Notes: generated from the sequence alone by a model not told the origin. A stretch of 18,932 nt of DNA from Dehalococcoidales bacterium (GCA_016931015.1 JAFGFP010000036.1:1-18932); one strand, 5' to 3'. Counted from the stretch's first letter, positions 1 to 7,290 are shown. A program made the numbers and translations.

Positions 1-848
1 AGGTGGTGGCGGTCGGTGAGGGGGTATCCAAGTACCGCGAGGGCGACCGCATCACTGCGGCGCACCACGTCCCGTGTAACACCTGCCACTACTGCCTGAG
101 CGGCCATCACACTGTCTGCGACCTGCTGCACCGGACGAACTTCGACCCCGGCGGCATGGCCGAGTTTATTCGTTTGTCCCCGGTTCACGTTGACCGTGGG
201 GTTTTCCTCCTGCCCGACGAGGTGTCCTACGAAGATGCCACCTTCGTCGAGCCGCTGGCCTGCATCCTCCGGGCGCAGCGGCGGGCGAAACTGCCTCCGG
301 GAGGCAGCGTTCTCGTTATCGGCAGCGGCATTGCCGGGCTGCTTCATGTGCAGCTGGCGCTGGCTCTGGGGGCCGGCCGGGTGATAGCCACGGACATAAG
401 CGAGCCCCGTCTTGAGGCCGCCCGGCGCTTCGGGGCGGAAGCCGCCCTGCGCGCCGACGAGGACCTCCCGTCTCGTATCCGTGAGCTGAACGAAGGCCGC
501 CTGGCCGACCTGGTAATCGTCTGCACCGGGGCCGAATCGGCGCTGCTTCAGGCGCTGGGGGTGGTGGAGGGGGGGGGCACGGTGCTCTTTTTCGCCCCGA
601 CCGACCCCGGGGTTACCATCCCGGTCTCCATCAATGAAACCTTCTTCCGGAACGATGTCACCTTCGCCACTTCCTACGCGGCCAGTCCCGCCGACTATCA
701 GACGGCGCTCGACCTGGTGCGCGCCGGAAGGCTGCCCTTGTCTCAAATGATTACCCACCGCTTCGGGCTTGCCGAGGCCAGCCGGGGCTTTCAGCTCGTG
801 GCCGAAGCCGGAAGTTCCATCAAGGTCATCATCGAGCCTTCAAGGTAA
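1..848 (+). CDS. Zn-dependent medium-chain alcohol/polyol dehydrogenase (5' partial)
   Basis: NAD(P)-dependent oxidation of a secondary alcohol or polyol; the substrate cannot be read from sequence. The window starts inside the gene: the frame is open from base 3 and the family's N-terminal catalytic-zinc region (Cys and the GHE motif) lies upstream, so about 281 residues remain of a usual 340-350. Numbering from base 3, the structural-zinc cysteines C25, C28, C31 and C39 are intact. The E-P-L-A-C motif with E83 is a likely catalytic-site residue, a Rossmann G-x-G-x-x-G lies at 107-112, and an acidic residue (D131) ends the second strand, which favours NAD over NADP. This places it with the threonine/sorbitol/butanediol dehydrogenase group. 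An acetoin-type dehydrogenase cluster follows, so 2,3-butanediol or acetoin is a reasonable guess, but a terminator-like hairpin separates them. Family confident, substrate not. Confidence 0.9.
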   Translation, partial: VVAVGEGVSKYREGDRITAAHHVPCNTCHYCLSGHHTVCDLLHRTNFDPGGMAEFIRLSPVHVDRGVFLLPDEVSYEDATFVEPLACILRAQRRAKLPPGGSVLVIGSGIAGLLHVQLALALGAGRVIATDISEPRLEAARRFGAEAALRADEDLPSRIRELNEGRLADLVIVCTGAESALLQALGVVEGGGTVLFFAPTDPGVTIPVSINETFFRNDVTFATSYAASPADYQTALDLVRAGRLPLSQMITHRFGLAEASRGFQLVAEAGSSIKVIIEPSR

Positions 849-882
849 TCTAACCTTGGAGAAGTTCCCGGAAATATCCTGA

Positions 883-915
883 CGACAGCTTAGGCTGTCG
901 CTATTCAATTTTATT
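883..915 (+). terminator. Terminator-like hairpin after the dehydrogenase
   Basis: A perfect 7-bp stem (CGACAGC at 883-889 with GCTGTCG at 894-900, loop TTAG) starts 35 bases after the stop codon and is followed by a T/A-rich tail (CTATTCAATTTTATT). The T-run is interrupted, so termination may be partial. It separates the dehydrogenase from the E1 genes. Confidence 0.55.
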
Positions 916-942
916 GACTTTTTCTAATTGATTTGCTACCTT
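914..942 (+). promoter_or_regulatory. Weak candidate promoter for the E1 genes
   Basis: TTGACT at 914-919 matches the sigma-70 -35 box well. At 17-base spacing only TACCTT (937-942) is available as a -10 box, which is poor. Downstream, 7-base inverted arms TAATTCG (950-956) and CGAATTA (986-992) could form a leader hairpin ending just before the ribosome site. The position suits a promoter for the following genes, but the -10 makes it tentative. Confidence 0.35.
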
Positions 943-1010
943 AGGAGCGTAATTCGGCTGTAGTCTGGGCCGCATTGGTTCATTGCGAATTAATGAAAGG
1001 GGGCGTCTTT

Positions 1011-1970
1011 ATGAAGATTGAGAAGGAAAAGCTGCTCTGGATGTACCGGACGATGGTACAGATCAGGGTCTTCGAGGAGAGGATCGGCAGCGAGTTTGCG
1101 GCCGGTAAGATTCCCGGTTTCGTCCACCTGAGCTCGGGGCAGGAGGCTAATGCGGTGGGGGTCTGCGCCAACCTGAGAATTGATGATTACATTACCAGCA
1201 ACCATCGCGGGCACGGACACCTGATTGCCAAGGGACTGCCTCTGGACACCATGACGGCGGAGATTTTCGGGAAGAAGACCGGGGTCAACAAGGGAAAGGC
1301 CGGCTCGCAGCACCTCACCGATATGGCCGTCGGCTGTCTCGGCGCCGAGGGGATTCAGGGGACGCCGGTGCCGGTGGCCGTCGGGGCGGCCCTGTCCGCC
1401 AAGCTGAGGGGCAGCGATCAGGTGGCGGTGGCCTTTATCGGCGACGGCACCCTGAACACGGGCCGGTTCCATGAAGGCCTGAACCTGGCCGCCGCTTGGA
1501 AGCTACCCTTTATCTGCTACTGCGAAAATAACACCTGGGCCGAGTCGACCAATATCTATGACGTTACCGCGCTGACCGACATCAGTCAGCGGGCCATGGG
1601 CTACGGCATTCCCGGGGTGGCGGTAGACGGTAACGACGTCTTCGCCGTGTATGAGGCGGTGCATGAAGCCGTGGCCCGTGCTAAGAAGGGTGAGGGCCCT
1701 ACCTTCATCGAGGGGCGCACCTGCCGACGGCACGGCCATTTCGAGGGTGATGGCCACCTCTATCGGAGCCAGGAAGACAAGGACGAGTGTCTCAAGAAAG
1801 ACCCCATCCCCCGCTTCAGGAAAAAGCTAATTGAGATGGGCACGATGACGGAAGCAGAGGCGGACCAGATTGAGCGGGAAGTGAAAGAGGAGATGGAGAA
1901 AGCGGTCAAGTTCGCCGAGGAAAGCCCGTTTCCTGAGCCGGAAGAAGTCTATACCGACGAATTTGCTTAA
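1011..1970 (+). CDS. pdhA: 2-oxoacid/acetoin dehydrogenase E1 component, alpha subunit
   Basis: Alpha chain of the thiamine-diphosphate-dependent E1, which decarboxylates the 2-oxo substrate (or cleaves acetoin) and passes the acyl group to E2 lipoate. The TPP/Mg motif runs from G-D-G at 144-146 to N-N at 173-174, the expected gap of about 30 residues. The region after it (R-R-H-G-H-F-E-G-D) matches the active-site loop that usually reads R-x-R-G-H-S-x-G-D. The ATG at 1011 is chosen because AAAGGGGG lies 7-8 bases upstream and gives 319 residues, normal for the PdhA/AcoA type; upstream in-frame starts (TTG 975, ATG 993) add residues unlike the family. The beta gene follows after 8 bases. Pyruvate, acetoin and branched-chain versions cannot be told apart reliably here; pdhA/acoA is a family-level name. 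Confidence 0.9.
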   Translation: MKIEKEKLLWMYRTMVQIRVFEERIGSEFAAGKIPGFVHLSSGQEANAVGVCANLRIDDYITSNHRGHGHLIAKGLPLDTMTAEIFGKKTGVNKGKAGSQHLTDMAVGCLGAEGIQGTPVPVAVGAALSAKLRGSDQVAVAFIGDGTLNTGRFHEGLNLAAAWKLPFICYCENNTWAESTNIYDVTALTDISQRAMGYGIPGVAVDGNDVFAVYEAVHEAVARAKKGEGPTFIEGRTCRRHGHFEGDGHLYRSQEDKDECLKKDPIPRFRKKLIEMGTMTEAEADQIEREVKEEMEKAVKFAEESPFPEPEEVYTDEFA

Positions 1971-1978
1971 GGAGGCTA

Positions 1979-2962
1979 ATGGAAGTGAGTGAGATAACAT
2001 ATCTTCAAGCAATACATGACGCTATTGACGAAGAGTTGGCCCGGGATGACAAGGTATTCGTCTTCGGCGAGGACATCAGGCAGTGGGGGGCCCCGCTCGG
2101 GGAGATGAAAGGGCTCTTTAAGAAGTACGGGCCGAACCGGGTGCTGGATACCCCGATTTCGGAGACGGCTATGATTGGGGCGGCTATCGGCTCGGCGGCC
2201 ACCGGCCTGAGACCGGTGGTGCAAATCATGTTCGCCGAGTTCCTCTCGGTGTGCTGGTCTGATATCTTCAACGCCATGTGTAAGCCGAGGTACATGTCGG
2301 GCGGCAAGATTATGTTCCCGGTGACGATTTTGTCCTACTGCGGCGCTGGCATATCGGCGGCCGGGGAGCATTCCGGGTGCCTTGACGGCATGGAGATGAG
2401 TATTCCCGGTCTTAAAATCGTGGCCCCGTCCACCCCCTACGATGCCAAAGGACTGATTAAATCGGCCATCCGGGAAGATAACCCGGTTCAGGTCTTCTAC
2501 CATAAGAAGCTGATACTGGGCGGGCTGAAGGGCGAGGTGCCGGAGAAGGAGTATACCATACCCCTGGGTAAAGCGGACGTAAAGAGGAGGGGCAGCGACG
2601 TGACCGTGGTGGCTACCATGCTCATGGCCCACCGGGCGCTGGCCGCCGCCGAGAAGCTTAAGGCCAGGGGTATCGATATCGAGGTGATTGACCCCCGCAG
2701 CCTGGCGCCACTCGATAAGGAGACTATTTTTAAATCGCTCGAGAAGACGGGTAAGCTGGTAATTATGGTCGAGGAGCCCAAGGCGGGCAGCTCAGCCTCC
2801 GAGATTGCGGCCGTGGTCGCTGAGGAAGCCTTCGACCTGCTCAAGGCGCCGATAAAGAGGGTCTGCGCCCCGGATACGGCCATCCCCTTTACCCCGGCCC
2901 TGGAGAAGGTCTGGATGCCTGATGAGGATAATCTCATCAAGGCAGTCACCGAAATTATGTAG
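1979..2962 (+). CDS. pdhB: 2-oxoacid/acetoin dehydrogenase E1 component, beta subunit
   Basis: Beta chain of the heterotetrameric E1; it supplies the Glu that activates thiamine diphosphate (E62 in S-E-T-A-M) and pairs with the preceding alpha chain. The transketolase pyrimidine-binding region covers about residues 5-175 and the C-terminal transketolase domain about 195-325. H131 matches the conserved His of the Q-H-S-Q-S-L-E motif, but the surroundings are altered (E-H-S-G-C-L-D-G), and the second conserved His before I-P-G-L is Ser, which may mean an unusual substrate. The start is not settled: ATG 1979 sits only 3 bases after GGAGG (1971-1975), whereas in-frame GTG 1985 has ideal 9-base spacing and would begin with a family-like S-E-I-T-Y. 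Length (327 or 325) is normal. Translation is probably coupled to the alpha gene. Confidence 0.9.
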   Translation: MEVSEITYLQAIHDAIDEELARDDKVFVFGEDIRQWGAPLGEMKGLFKKYGPNRVLDTPISETAMIGAAIGSAATGLRPVVQIMFAEFLSVCWSDIFNAMCKPRYMSGGKIMFPVTILSYCGAGISAAGEHSGCLDGMEMSIPGLKIVAPSTPYDAKGLIKSAIREDNPVQVFYHKKLILGGLKGEVPEKEYTIPLGKADVKRRGSDVTVVATMLMAHRALAAAEKLKARGIDIEVIDPRSLAPLDKETIFKSLEKTGKLVIMVEEPKAGSSASEIAAVVAEEAFDLLKAPIKRVCAPDTAIPFTPALEKVWMPDEDNLIKAVTEIM

Positions 2963-3049
2963 TTAAGCTGGCCTCATGCTCTCCGGTGCCTGATTTTCCG
3001 CTGGGTGTGGGGCCAGGGTGTTTAGGGACACCCGGAAGGGTGGCGCTGT

Positions 3050-4063
3050 ATGTCTCAGCCGAGCCCGACTAAGGTTAAGGTTAGTCGGATTAGCCAGGTG
3101 GCCATTGCCGTACACGACCTGCCCCTGGTGGTGGAGAACTACTGGAGTATCCTGGGTATCGGCCCCTGGAATATCTATGATTGGGAGTACCCCGGCGTTT
3201 ACCAGCGTACCTATCGCGGTCGGCCGGCCTGGGCTCGGGAGAAGATATGTCACGCTGTGGTGGGTGGGGTGGAATTTGAGCTGATGCAGCCGGTTGACGG
3301 GCCCTCGCTGTACCGCGACTTTCTTACGGAGCGCGGCGAGGGCATCCATCATCTTCAGTTTCTGGTCGATGACCTGGATGAGACCGTCGGGATACTGACC
3401 GGGGAGCACGATTTCGTCAGCCTGCAAAGCGGTAGCTGCGGCCGTAGTGAGAAAGGCTGCCGCTATAATTACCTATACCTTGCGGCCTTGGGTTGCATCT
3501 GGGAGGTGGTGGAGTGCCCGGAGGGTATCGCCGCCGAGCCCGCCCGGCGCTATCCGGAGACATCCGCCGAGAGCCCGGCTAAGCTTAAGGTGCCAGCCAT
3601 CACTGAGGTGGCTATCGCCGTGCGCGACATACTGAAGACCGCTCAGGACTACTGGAATATCCTGGGTATCGGCCCTTGGGCTATCTATGACTGGGTAGAG
3701 CCACTGGTCTCCCGGCGTCACTATCGCGGCCAGCCCAGCCGGGGTCGGGAGAAGGTAGCCCTGGCCGATGTCGGTGGGATGGTGCTGGCCTTGTGGCAGC
3801 CGGTGGCGGGAGATTCAATCTACCGGGACTTCCTCGCCGAGCATGGTGAGGGGCTGCACCATATCGGCTTTTCGGATAAAGCTGCTGATGAGATTACGGA
3901 GACTCTGGCCGGGCATGGTTTCCCTACTTTGGCGAGCGGCCGCTTCGGCCCACGCGAAGCGGAGGGTTCTTATCATTACCTTGATGTTAAACCCCTGCGG
4001 GCTATCTGGAAGTTAACCTCTGGCGAGCTTGCCCCGGGCTTGATGACCGCTGGCTACCCCTAG
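3050..4063 (+). CDS. Tandem VOC (glyoxalase/methylmalonyl-CoA epimerase-like) protein
   Basis: Two vicinal-oxygen-chelate modules in one chain, about residues 10-155 and 180-325. They clearly share ancestry: Y-W-x-I-L-G-I-G-P-W-x-I-Y-D-W occurs in both, as do Y-R-G-x-P and Y-R-D-F-L. Compared with methylmalonyl-CoA epimerase (metal ligands His, Gln, His, Glu), the first His is Q16 in module 1 and E186 in module 2. The Gln is kept (Q80, Q250), the His-His is kept (H100-H101, H270-H271), and the Glu is kept in module 1 (E152) but is K321 in module 2. Module 1 may therefore bind metal and module 2 is probably degenerate. The gene lies 87 bases after E1 beta with GGAAGGG 9 bases before the ATG, so it may be cotranscribed. 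A 6-bp hairpin (3016-3033) precedes it. The substrate is unknown; a CoA-ester or oxoacid role is only suggested by context. Confidence 0.8.
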   Translation: MSQPSPTKVKVSRISQVAIAVHDLPLVVENYWSILGIGPWNIYDWEYPGVYQRTYRGRPAWAREKICHAVVGGVEFELMQPVDGPSLYRDFLTERGEGIHHLQFLVDDLDETVGILTGEHDFVSLQSGSCGRSEKGCRYNYLYLAALGCIWEVVECPEGIAAEPARRYPETSAESPAKLKVPAITEVAIAVRDILKTAQDYWNILGIGPWAIYDWVEPLVSRRHYRGQPSRGREKVALADVGGMVLALWQPVAGDSIYRDFLAEHGEGLHHIGFSDKAADEITETLAGHGFPTLASGRFGPREAEGSYHYLDVKPLRAIWKLTSGELAPGLMTAGYP

Positions 4064-4094
4064 AGAGCCGCCGTCCTGACGCTCTTTCCCAGCG

Positions 4095-4123
4095 TTGCTT
4101 AAATGGATACAGGGTGCTAAAAT
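4095..4123 (+). promoter_or_regulatory. Candidate sigma-70 promoter upstream of E2
   Basis: TTGCTT at 4095-4100, a 17-base spacer, then TAAAAT at 4118-4123 (5 of 6 against TATAAT). It lies 32 bases after the VOC gene and would start RNA near 4130, giving an untranslated leader of about 145 bases before E2. A short hairpin (ACGCT 4079-4083 with AGCGT 4091-4095) precedes it and could end upstream transcripts. Confidence 0.5.
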
Positions 4124-4160
4124 AGTTTTGCCGGACTGATGGCCTTAACCGGAGAGCTAG

Positions 4161-4234
4161 ACAGCAGAGACTCGGCTAGTGTTCGAGTAATCGGGTGGTA
4201 GCCGAGAGTCGGATAGTCTCTGCTGTTTTGTTTG
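4161..4234 (+). terminator. Long nested hairpin with T-rich tail; attenuator or terminator in the E2 leader
   Basis: The outer arms are perfect over 12 bases (4161-4172 with 4215-4226). Inner arms CTCGGCTA (4171-4178) and TAGCCGAG (4199-4206) are also perfect, sharing two bases with the left outer arm, with a 20-base apical loop and a one-sided bulge near 4207-4214. The 3' arm runs straight into TTTTGTTT. By shape this is an intrinsic terminator. As it sits after a plausible promoter and about 40 bases before the E2 start, it may act as an attenuator or riboregulator rather than simply ending the VOC transcript. It matches no riboswitch family I can name. Confidence 0.6.
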
Positions 4235-4275
4235 GTTAGGGCGCGTTAGTTATTTAGTAATTCTGGAGGTAGAAC

Positions 4276-5823
4276 GTGGCTACTGAACTAATCGTTCCCA
4301 AGCTGGGTATGAGTACCGAGCCGATTAACCTGGTGGAGTGGAAGGCCAAAGAGGGCGACCGGGTGGAGAAGGGCAGCGTGGTGCTGGTGGTGGAGACCGA
4401 AAAAATCAGCCACGATGTCGAGGCTGAGGCGTCGGGTTTCTTACATATCTTACTCGAGGCGGGTCAGGAGGCGCCGATTGGTTCGGCGGCGGCCCTTATT
4501 GTGGAGACCGAGGATGAGCTTAAGGCCCTGCAGAAGGGCGGGGGAGGGGAGAAGGCCGCTGGCGAGGTTACGGAGTCGGCTCCCCAGGCGGAAAAGACGG
4601 CTTCGGTGGGACCTCCCGTTGGCACTCCGGTGATCGTTCCCAAGCTGGGCATGAGCACCGAGCCGGTTAACCTGGTGGAGTGGAAGGTTAAAGAGGGCGA
4701 TCGGGTGGAGAAGGGGAGCGTGGTACTGGTGGTAGAGACCGAGAAAATCAGCCACGATGTCGAGGCCGAGGCGTCGGGTTTCTTACACATCTTACTCGAG
4801 GCGGGTCGGGAAGCGCCGATTGGCTCGACGGCGGGCCTTATCGTAGCCAGCGAGGCGGAGTTGGCGGCCGTAGCCAAGGGCGGGGTCGTCGAAGAGGCGT
4901 CCGTAGCTAAAGCTGCCCTCGCTGTGGCTGAGGAAGAGCGGGTGGCTATTTCTCCGGTGGCACGCCGCATGGCCGAAGAGCACATGATAGACATCGCCGG
5001 GGTTAGCGGCAGCGGCCCCGAGGGCAAGATTGTTAAAGAGGATATCGAGCGGGAGATAGCGAAGAAGAAAGAGGCGCCGGCGGCGCCAGCCGAGGCGGCC
5101 GCCGTGGATTACCAGGGGCGAAAGGTGAAGGCCAAGCTGCCCCTGACCGGCATGAGAAAGGCCATCGCGGAGCACATGCACCGCAGCCTATCGGTGGCGG
5201 CACAGCTTACCGTGATGGGGGAATTGGACGTCGCCGAGCTGGTAAAGGCGCGCAAGAAGCTGGTTGAGCAGGAGAAGAAGCTCGGGGCCCGCATTACCTA
5301 TACCGACCTCATGGTGGCCGCGGTCGCCAAGCTACTTAGAGACTATCCCCAGGTTAATGCCAGCCTGATGGGTAACGAGATTATCCAGTGGCAGGATATT
5401 AATGTTTCGGTGGCAGTGGCCCTGGACGAAGGGCTCATCGTTCCGGTGGTGCGGCATGCCGACCGGAAATCGCTGGTCGAGATTAGTAAGGAGGTCAGGT
5501 CGCTGGCCAAGCGGGCGCGGGAGGGGGCCCTGGCCCCGGAGGATGTCCAGGGCGGCACCTTCACTATCACCAACCTGGGGGCGATGGGGGGCGGTTACCG
5601 TTTCGAGACGGTGATTATCAATCAACCGGAAGCGGCTATTCTGGGCACCGGCGGCATCGCTGACCGGGCGGTGGTTAGAGAAGGGAAGATTGTCGCTAGC
5701 CCCATCATGACCTACTACCTGACCTATGACCACCGGGTGTTTACCGGAGCGGTGGCGGCGGCCTTCATCAACAGCCTGGCCGAGCTTCTTAAGACCCCGG
5801 ATTCCTTTATTAAGGTTAAGTGA
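4276..5823 (+). CDS. pdhC: Dihydrolipoamide acyltransferase (E2) with two lipoyl domains
   Basis: Core of the multienzyme complex; it moves the acyl group from E1 to CoA through lipoyl-lysines. Lipoyl domain 1 covers about residues 1-80 (K43 in E-T-E-K-I-S) and lipoyl domain 2 about 117-195 (K157, same motif). Ala/Glu-rich linkers follow each. The E3/E1-binding domain is at about 223-265 and the catalytic domain at about 283-515. The C-terminal catalytic motif reads D-H-R-V-F-T-G: H486 is present but the usual Asp of HxxxDG is T490. GTG 4276 is the start, with GGAGG 6 bases upstream, and leads directly into the lipoyl domain. E3 follows after 23 bases. Acyl specificity (acetyl or other) cannot be assigned. 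Confidence 0.92.
   Translation: MATELIVPKLGMSTEPINLVEWKAKEGDRVEKGSVVLVVETEKISHDVEAEASGFLHILLEAGQEAPIGSAAALIVETEDELKALQKGGGGEKAAGEVTESAPQAEKTASVGPPVGTPVIVPKLGMSTEPVNLVEWKVKEGDRVEKGSVVLVVETEKISHDVEAEASGFLHILLEAGREAPIGSTAGLIVASEAELAAVAKGGVVEEASVAKAALAVAEEERVAISPVARRMAEEHMIDIAGVSGSGPEGKIVKEDIEREIAKKKEAPAAPAEAAAVDYQGRKVKAKLPLTGMRKAIAEHMHRSLSVAAQLTVMGELDVAELVKARKKLVEQEKKLGARITYTDLMVAAVAKLLRDYPQVNASLMGNEIIQWQDINVSVAVALDEGLIVPVVRHADRKSLVEISKEVRSLAKRAREGALAPEDVQGGTFTITNLGAMGGGYRFETVIINQPEAAILGTGGIADRAVVREGKIVASPIMTYYLTYDHRVFTGAVAAAFINSLAELLKTPDSFIKVK
4291..4500 (+). repeat. Direct repeat copy 1, encoding lipoyl domain 1
   Basis: A 210-base in-frame unit repeated at an offset of 342 bases (114 codons). 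I count about 19 mismatches with copy 2, roughly 90% identity. Most are silent third-position changes, and the codons around the lipoyl-lysine differ by one silent base. Confidence 0.85.
4633..4842 (+). repeat. Direct repeat copy 2, encoding lipoyl domain 2
   Basis: Second copy of the 210-base lipoyl unit. The flanking linker segments do not repeat, so the near-identity is limited to the folded domain. Confidence 0.85.
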
Positions 5824-5846
5824 AAAGTTGAGTGAAAGGAAGGCGT

Positions 5847-7256
5847 ATGGATAAGCGAGATGTGGTTGTAGTTGGCGGCGGTCCGGCCGGCTATGTAGCG
5901 GCCATAAGGGCTGCCCAGCTCGGTGCCAAGGTGACTCTGGTCGAAGAAGACAAACTGGGAGGCACCTGCCTCAATCGGGGCTGTATCCCGACCAAGTTCC
6001 TGCTGCGTAGCGTGGAGACCTACCAATCGCTTAAATCCGCCGAGCGCTATGGTATCAGCGTGTCCGGGGCCAGTGTGGACTTACCCAAGATGCAGGCGGG
6101 TAAGGCTAAGGTGGTGACCGGTCTTACCTCGGGGGTCGGGGGGCTTTTGGCGGCTAACAAGGTAGAGGTTAAGAACGGCCGGGCCAAGCTCGATTCTACC
6201 AAGCAGATAGAGATAGCCTCCGGTAAGGGAGAGAAAGAGACCGTCGAGGCTGATAAAATAATCCTGGCTACCGGGGCGCGCCCGATTGTGCTCCCGATCC
6301 CCGGGGCGGACAGCCCGGACATTCTGGGTGTCGAAGACCTTCTGGAGCTAAAGGAGCTTCCCAAGAGCCTGGTGATTATCGGGGGTGGCGTCGTCGGGGT
6401 GGAGATGGCCACCGTTCTTGCCAAGCTGGGCGTGCAGGTGAGCCTGGTAGAGATGATGCCCCACTGCCTGCCGGCTCAGGATGACGAGATTGCCCAGGTT
6501 CTGGAGGGCGTCCTCACCGAGGATGGCATTCAGGTCTGCTGCAGCGCCAAGGTGAGTAAAATTGAGGCCACCGCCGCTGGTAAAGCGGTTGTCTTCTCCG
6601 ATGGTGAAGCCGAGCAGAAAATAGAGGCAGCCGCGGTAGCGATATCCGTCGGCTACCGCCCGAACACCGAGGGCCTGGGACTGGAGGAATGCGGCGTCGC
6701 CGTGGAGAAGGGCGGCATCCGGGTTAACGAGAAGATGGAGACCAGCATCCCCGGTATCTACGCTGCCGGTGATGTCGTCGGCGGCATGATGCTGGCTTAT
6801 ATCGCCATGGCCGAGGGCACGGTAGCCGCCGAAAATGCTCTGGAACAGGACGCCACGATGGATTACGGCGTCGTCCCGCAGTGTATCTTCACCCTGCCCG
6901 AGGTAGCCAGCGTCGGCATTACCGAGCAGGAGGCCGCTTCCCAGGGGCTCGCGGTAGCCATCGGCAGATTTCCCTTTGCGGCCAACGGCATGGCGGCCAT
7001 TGTCGGCGAGAGACGGGGACTGGTCAAGATAATCAGCGAGCCGAAGTACGGGCAGATACTGGGGGTTCATATCATCGGGCCCCAGGCGACCTGCCTCATC
7101 GCCGAGGCGGTGATGGCCATGAAGCTGGAGAGCACGGTCGACGATATTCTGGCCACGATACACGCTCATCCTTCCCTCTCCGAGGCAATCTGGGAGGCGG
7201 CGGCGGACGTTCAGGGGCGGGCGATTCACAACCTGTCCCGGAAGCGGGGCGGGTAG
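5847..7256 (+). CDS. lpdA: Dihydrolipoyl dehydrogenase (E3)
   Basis: FAD flavoprotein that reoxidises dihydrolipoyl-E2 and reduces NAD+. From ATG 5847 (469 residues): FAD-binding G-G-G-P-A-G at 10-15, redox disulfide C41/C46 (G-G-T-C-L-N-R-G-C), NAD-binding G-G-G-V-V-G in the middle, a second FAD contact near A-A-G-D-V, and a C-terminal dimer domain with the active-site pair H441/E446 (H-P-S-L-S-E). It carries no lipoyl domain of its own. ATG 5847 fits the family N-terminus and has AAGGA 6 bases upstream; GTG 5832 would add five residues that include the ribosome site. The gene lies 23 bases after E2 and 34 bases before lipB, consistent with one operon. Every catalytic residue I can check is present. 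Confidence 0.95.
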   Translation: MDKRDVVVVGGGPAGYVAAIRAAQLGAKVTLVEEDKLGGTCLNRGCIPTKFLLRSVETYQSLKSAERYGISVSGASVDLPKMQAGKAKVVTGLTSGVGGLLAANKVEVKNGRAKLDSTKQIEIASGKGEKETVEADKIILATGARPIVLPIPGADSPDILGVEDLLELKELPKSLVIIGGGVVGVEMATVLAKLGVQVSLVEMMPHCLPAQDDEIAQVLEGVLTEDGIQVCCSAKVSKIEATAAGKAVVFSDGEAEQKIEAAAVAISVGYRPNTEGLGLEECGVAVEKGGIRVNEKMETSIPGIYAAGDVVGGMMLAYIAMAEGTVAAENALEQDATMDYGVVPQCIFTLPEVASVGITEQEAASQGLAVAIGRFPFAANGMAAIVGERRGLVKIISEPKYGQILGVHIIGPQATCLIAEAVMAMKLESTVDDILATIHAHPSLSEAIWEAAADVQGRAIHNLSRKRGG

Positions 7257-7262
7257 CGGGTT

Positions 7263-7278
7263 TACTTTACATAAAGTA
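7263..7278. repeat. Perfect 16-base palindrome upstream of lipB
   Basis: TACTTTA and TAAAGTA flank a CA centre in the 34-base lpdA-lipB gap, 12 bases before the lipB start. It is A/T-rich and unlike its surroundings. It could be a regulator-binding site or a small RNA hairpin near the weak lipB ribosome site. No T-run follows, so it is not a terminator. Confidence 0.45.
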
Positions 7279-7290
7279 GCACGGTATAAG

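Noticed and set aside
569..577. Run of nine G bases in the dehydrogenase gene
   Set aside because: It could suggest slippage or phase variation, but the frame reads through correctly into family-like sequence (V-V-E-G-G-G-T-V), so I treat it as ordinary Gly codons.
3016..3033. 6-bp hairpin GGGTGT/ACACCC before the VOC gene as a terminator
   Set aside because: No T-run follows and it lies next to the ribosome site, so it is at most a weak translational element.
5832..5846. GTG at 5832 as the lpdA start
   Set aside because: The extra five codons overlap the AAAGGAAGG ribosome site, and the family starts at M-D-K-R-D-V.
6348..7229. 293-codon open frame on the - strand
   Set aside because: Antisense to lpdA, which is intact end to end.
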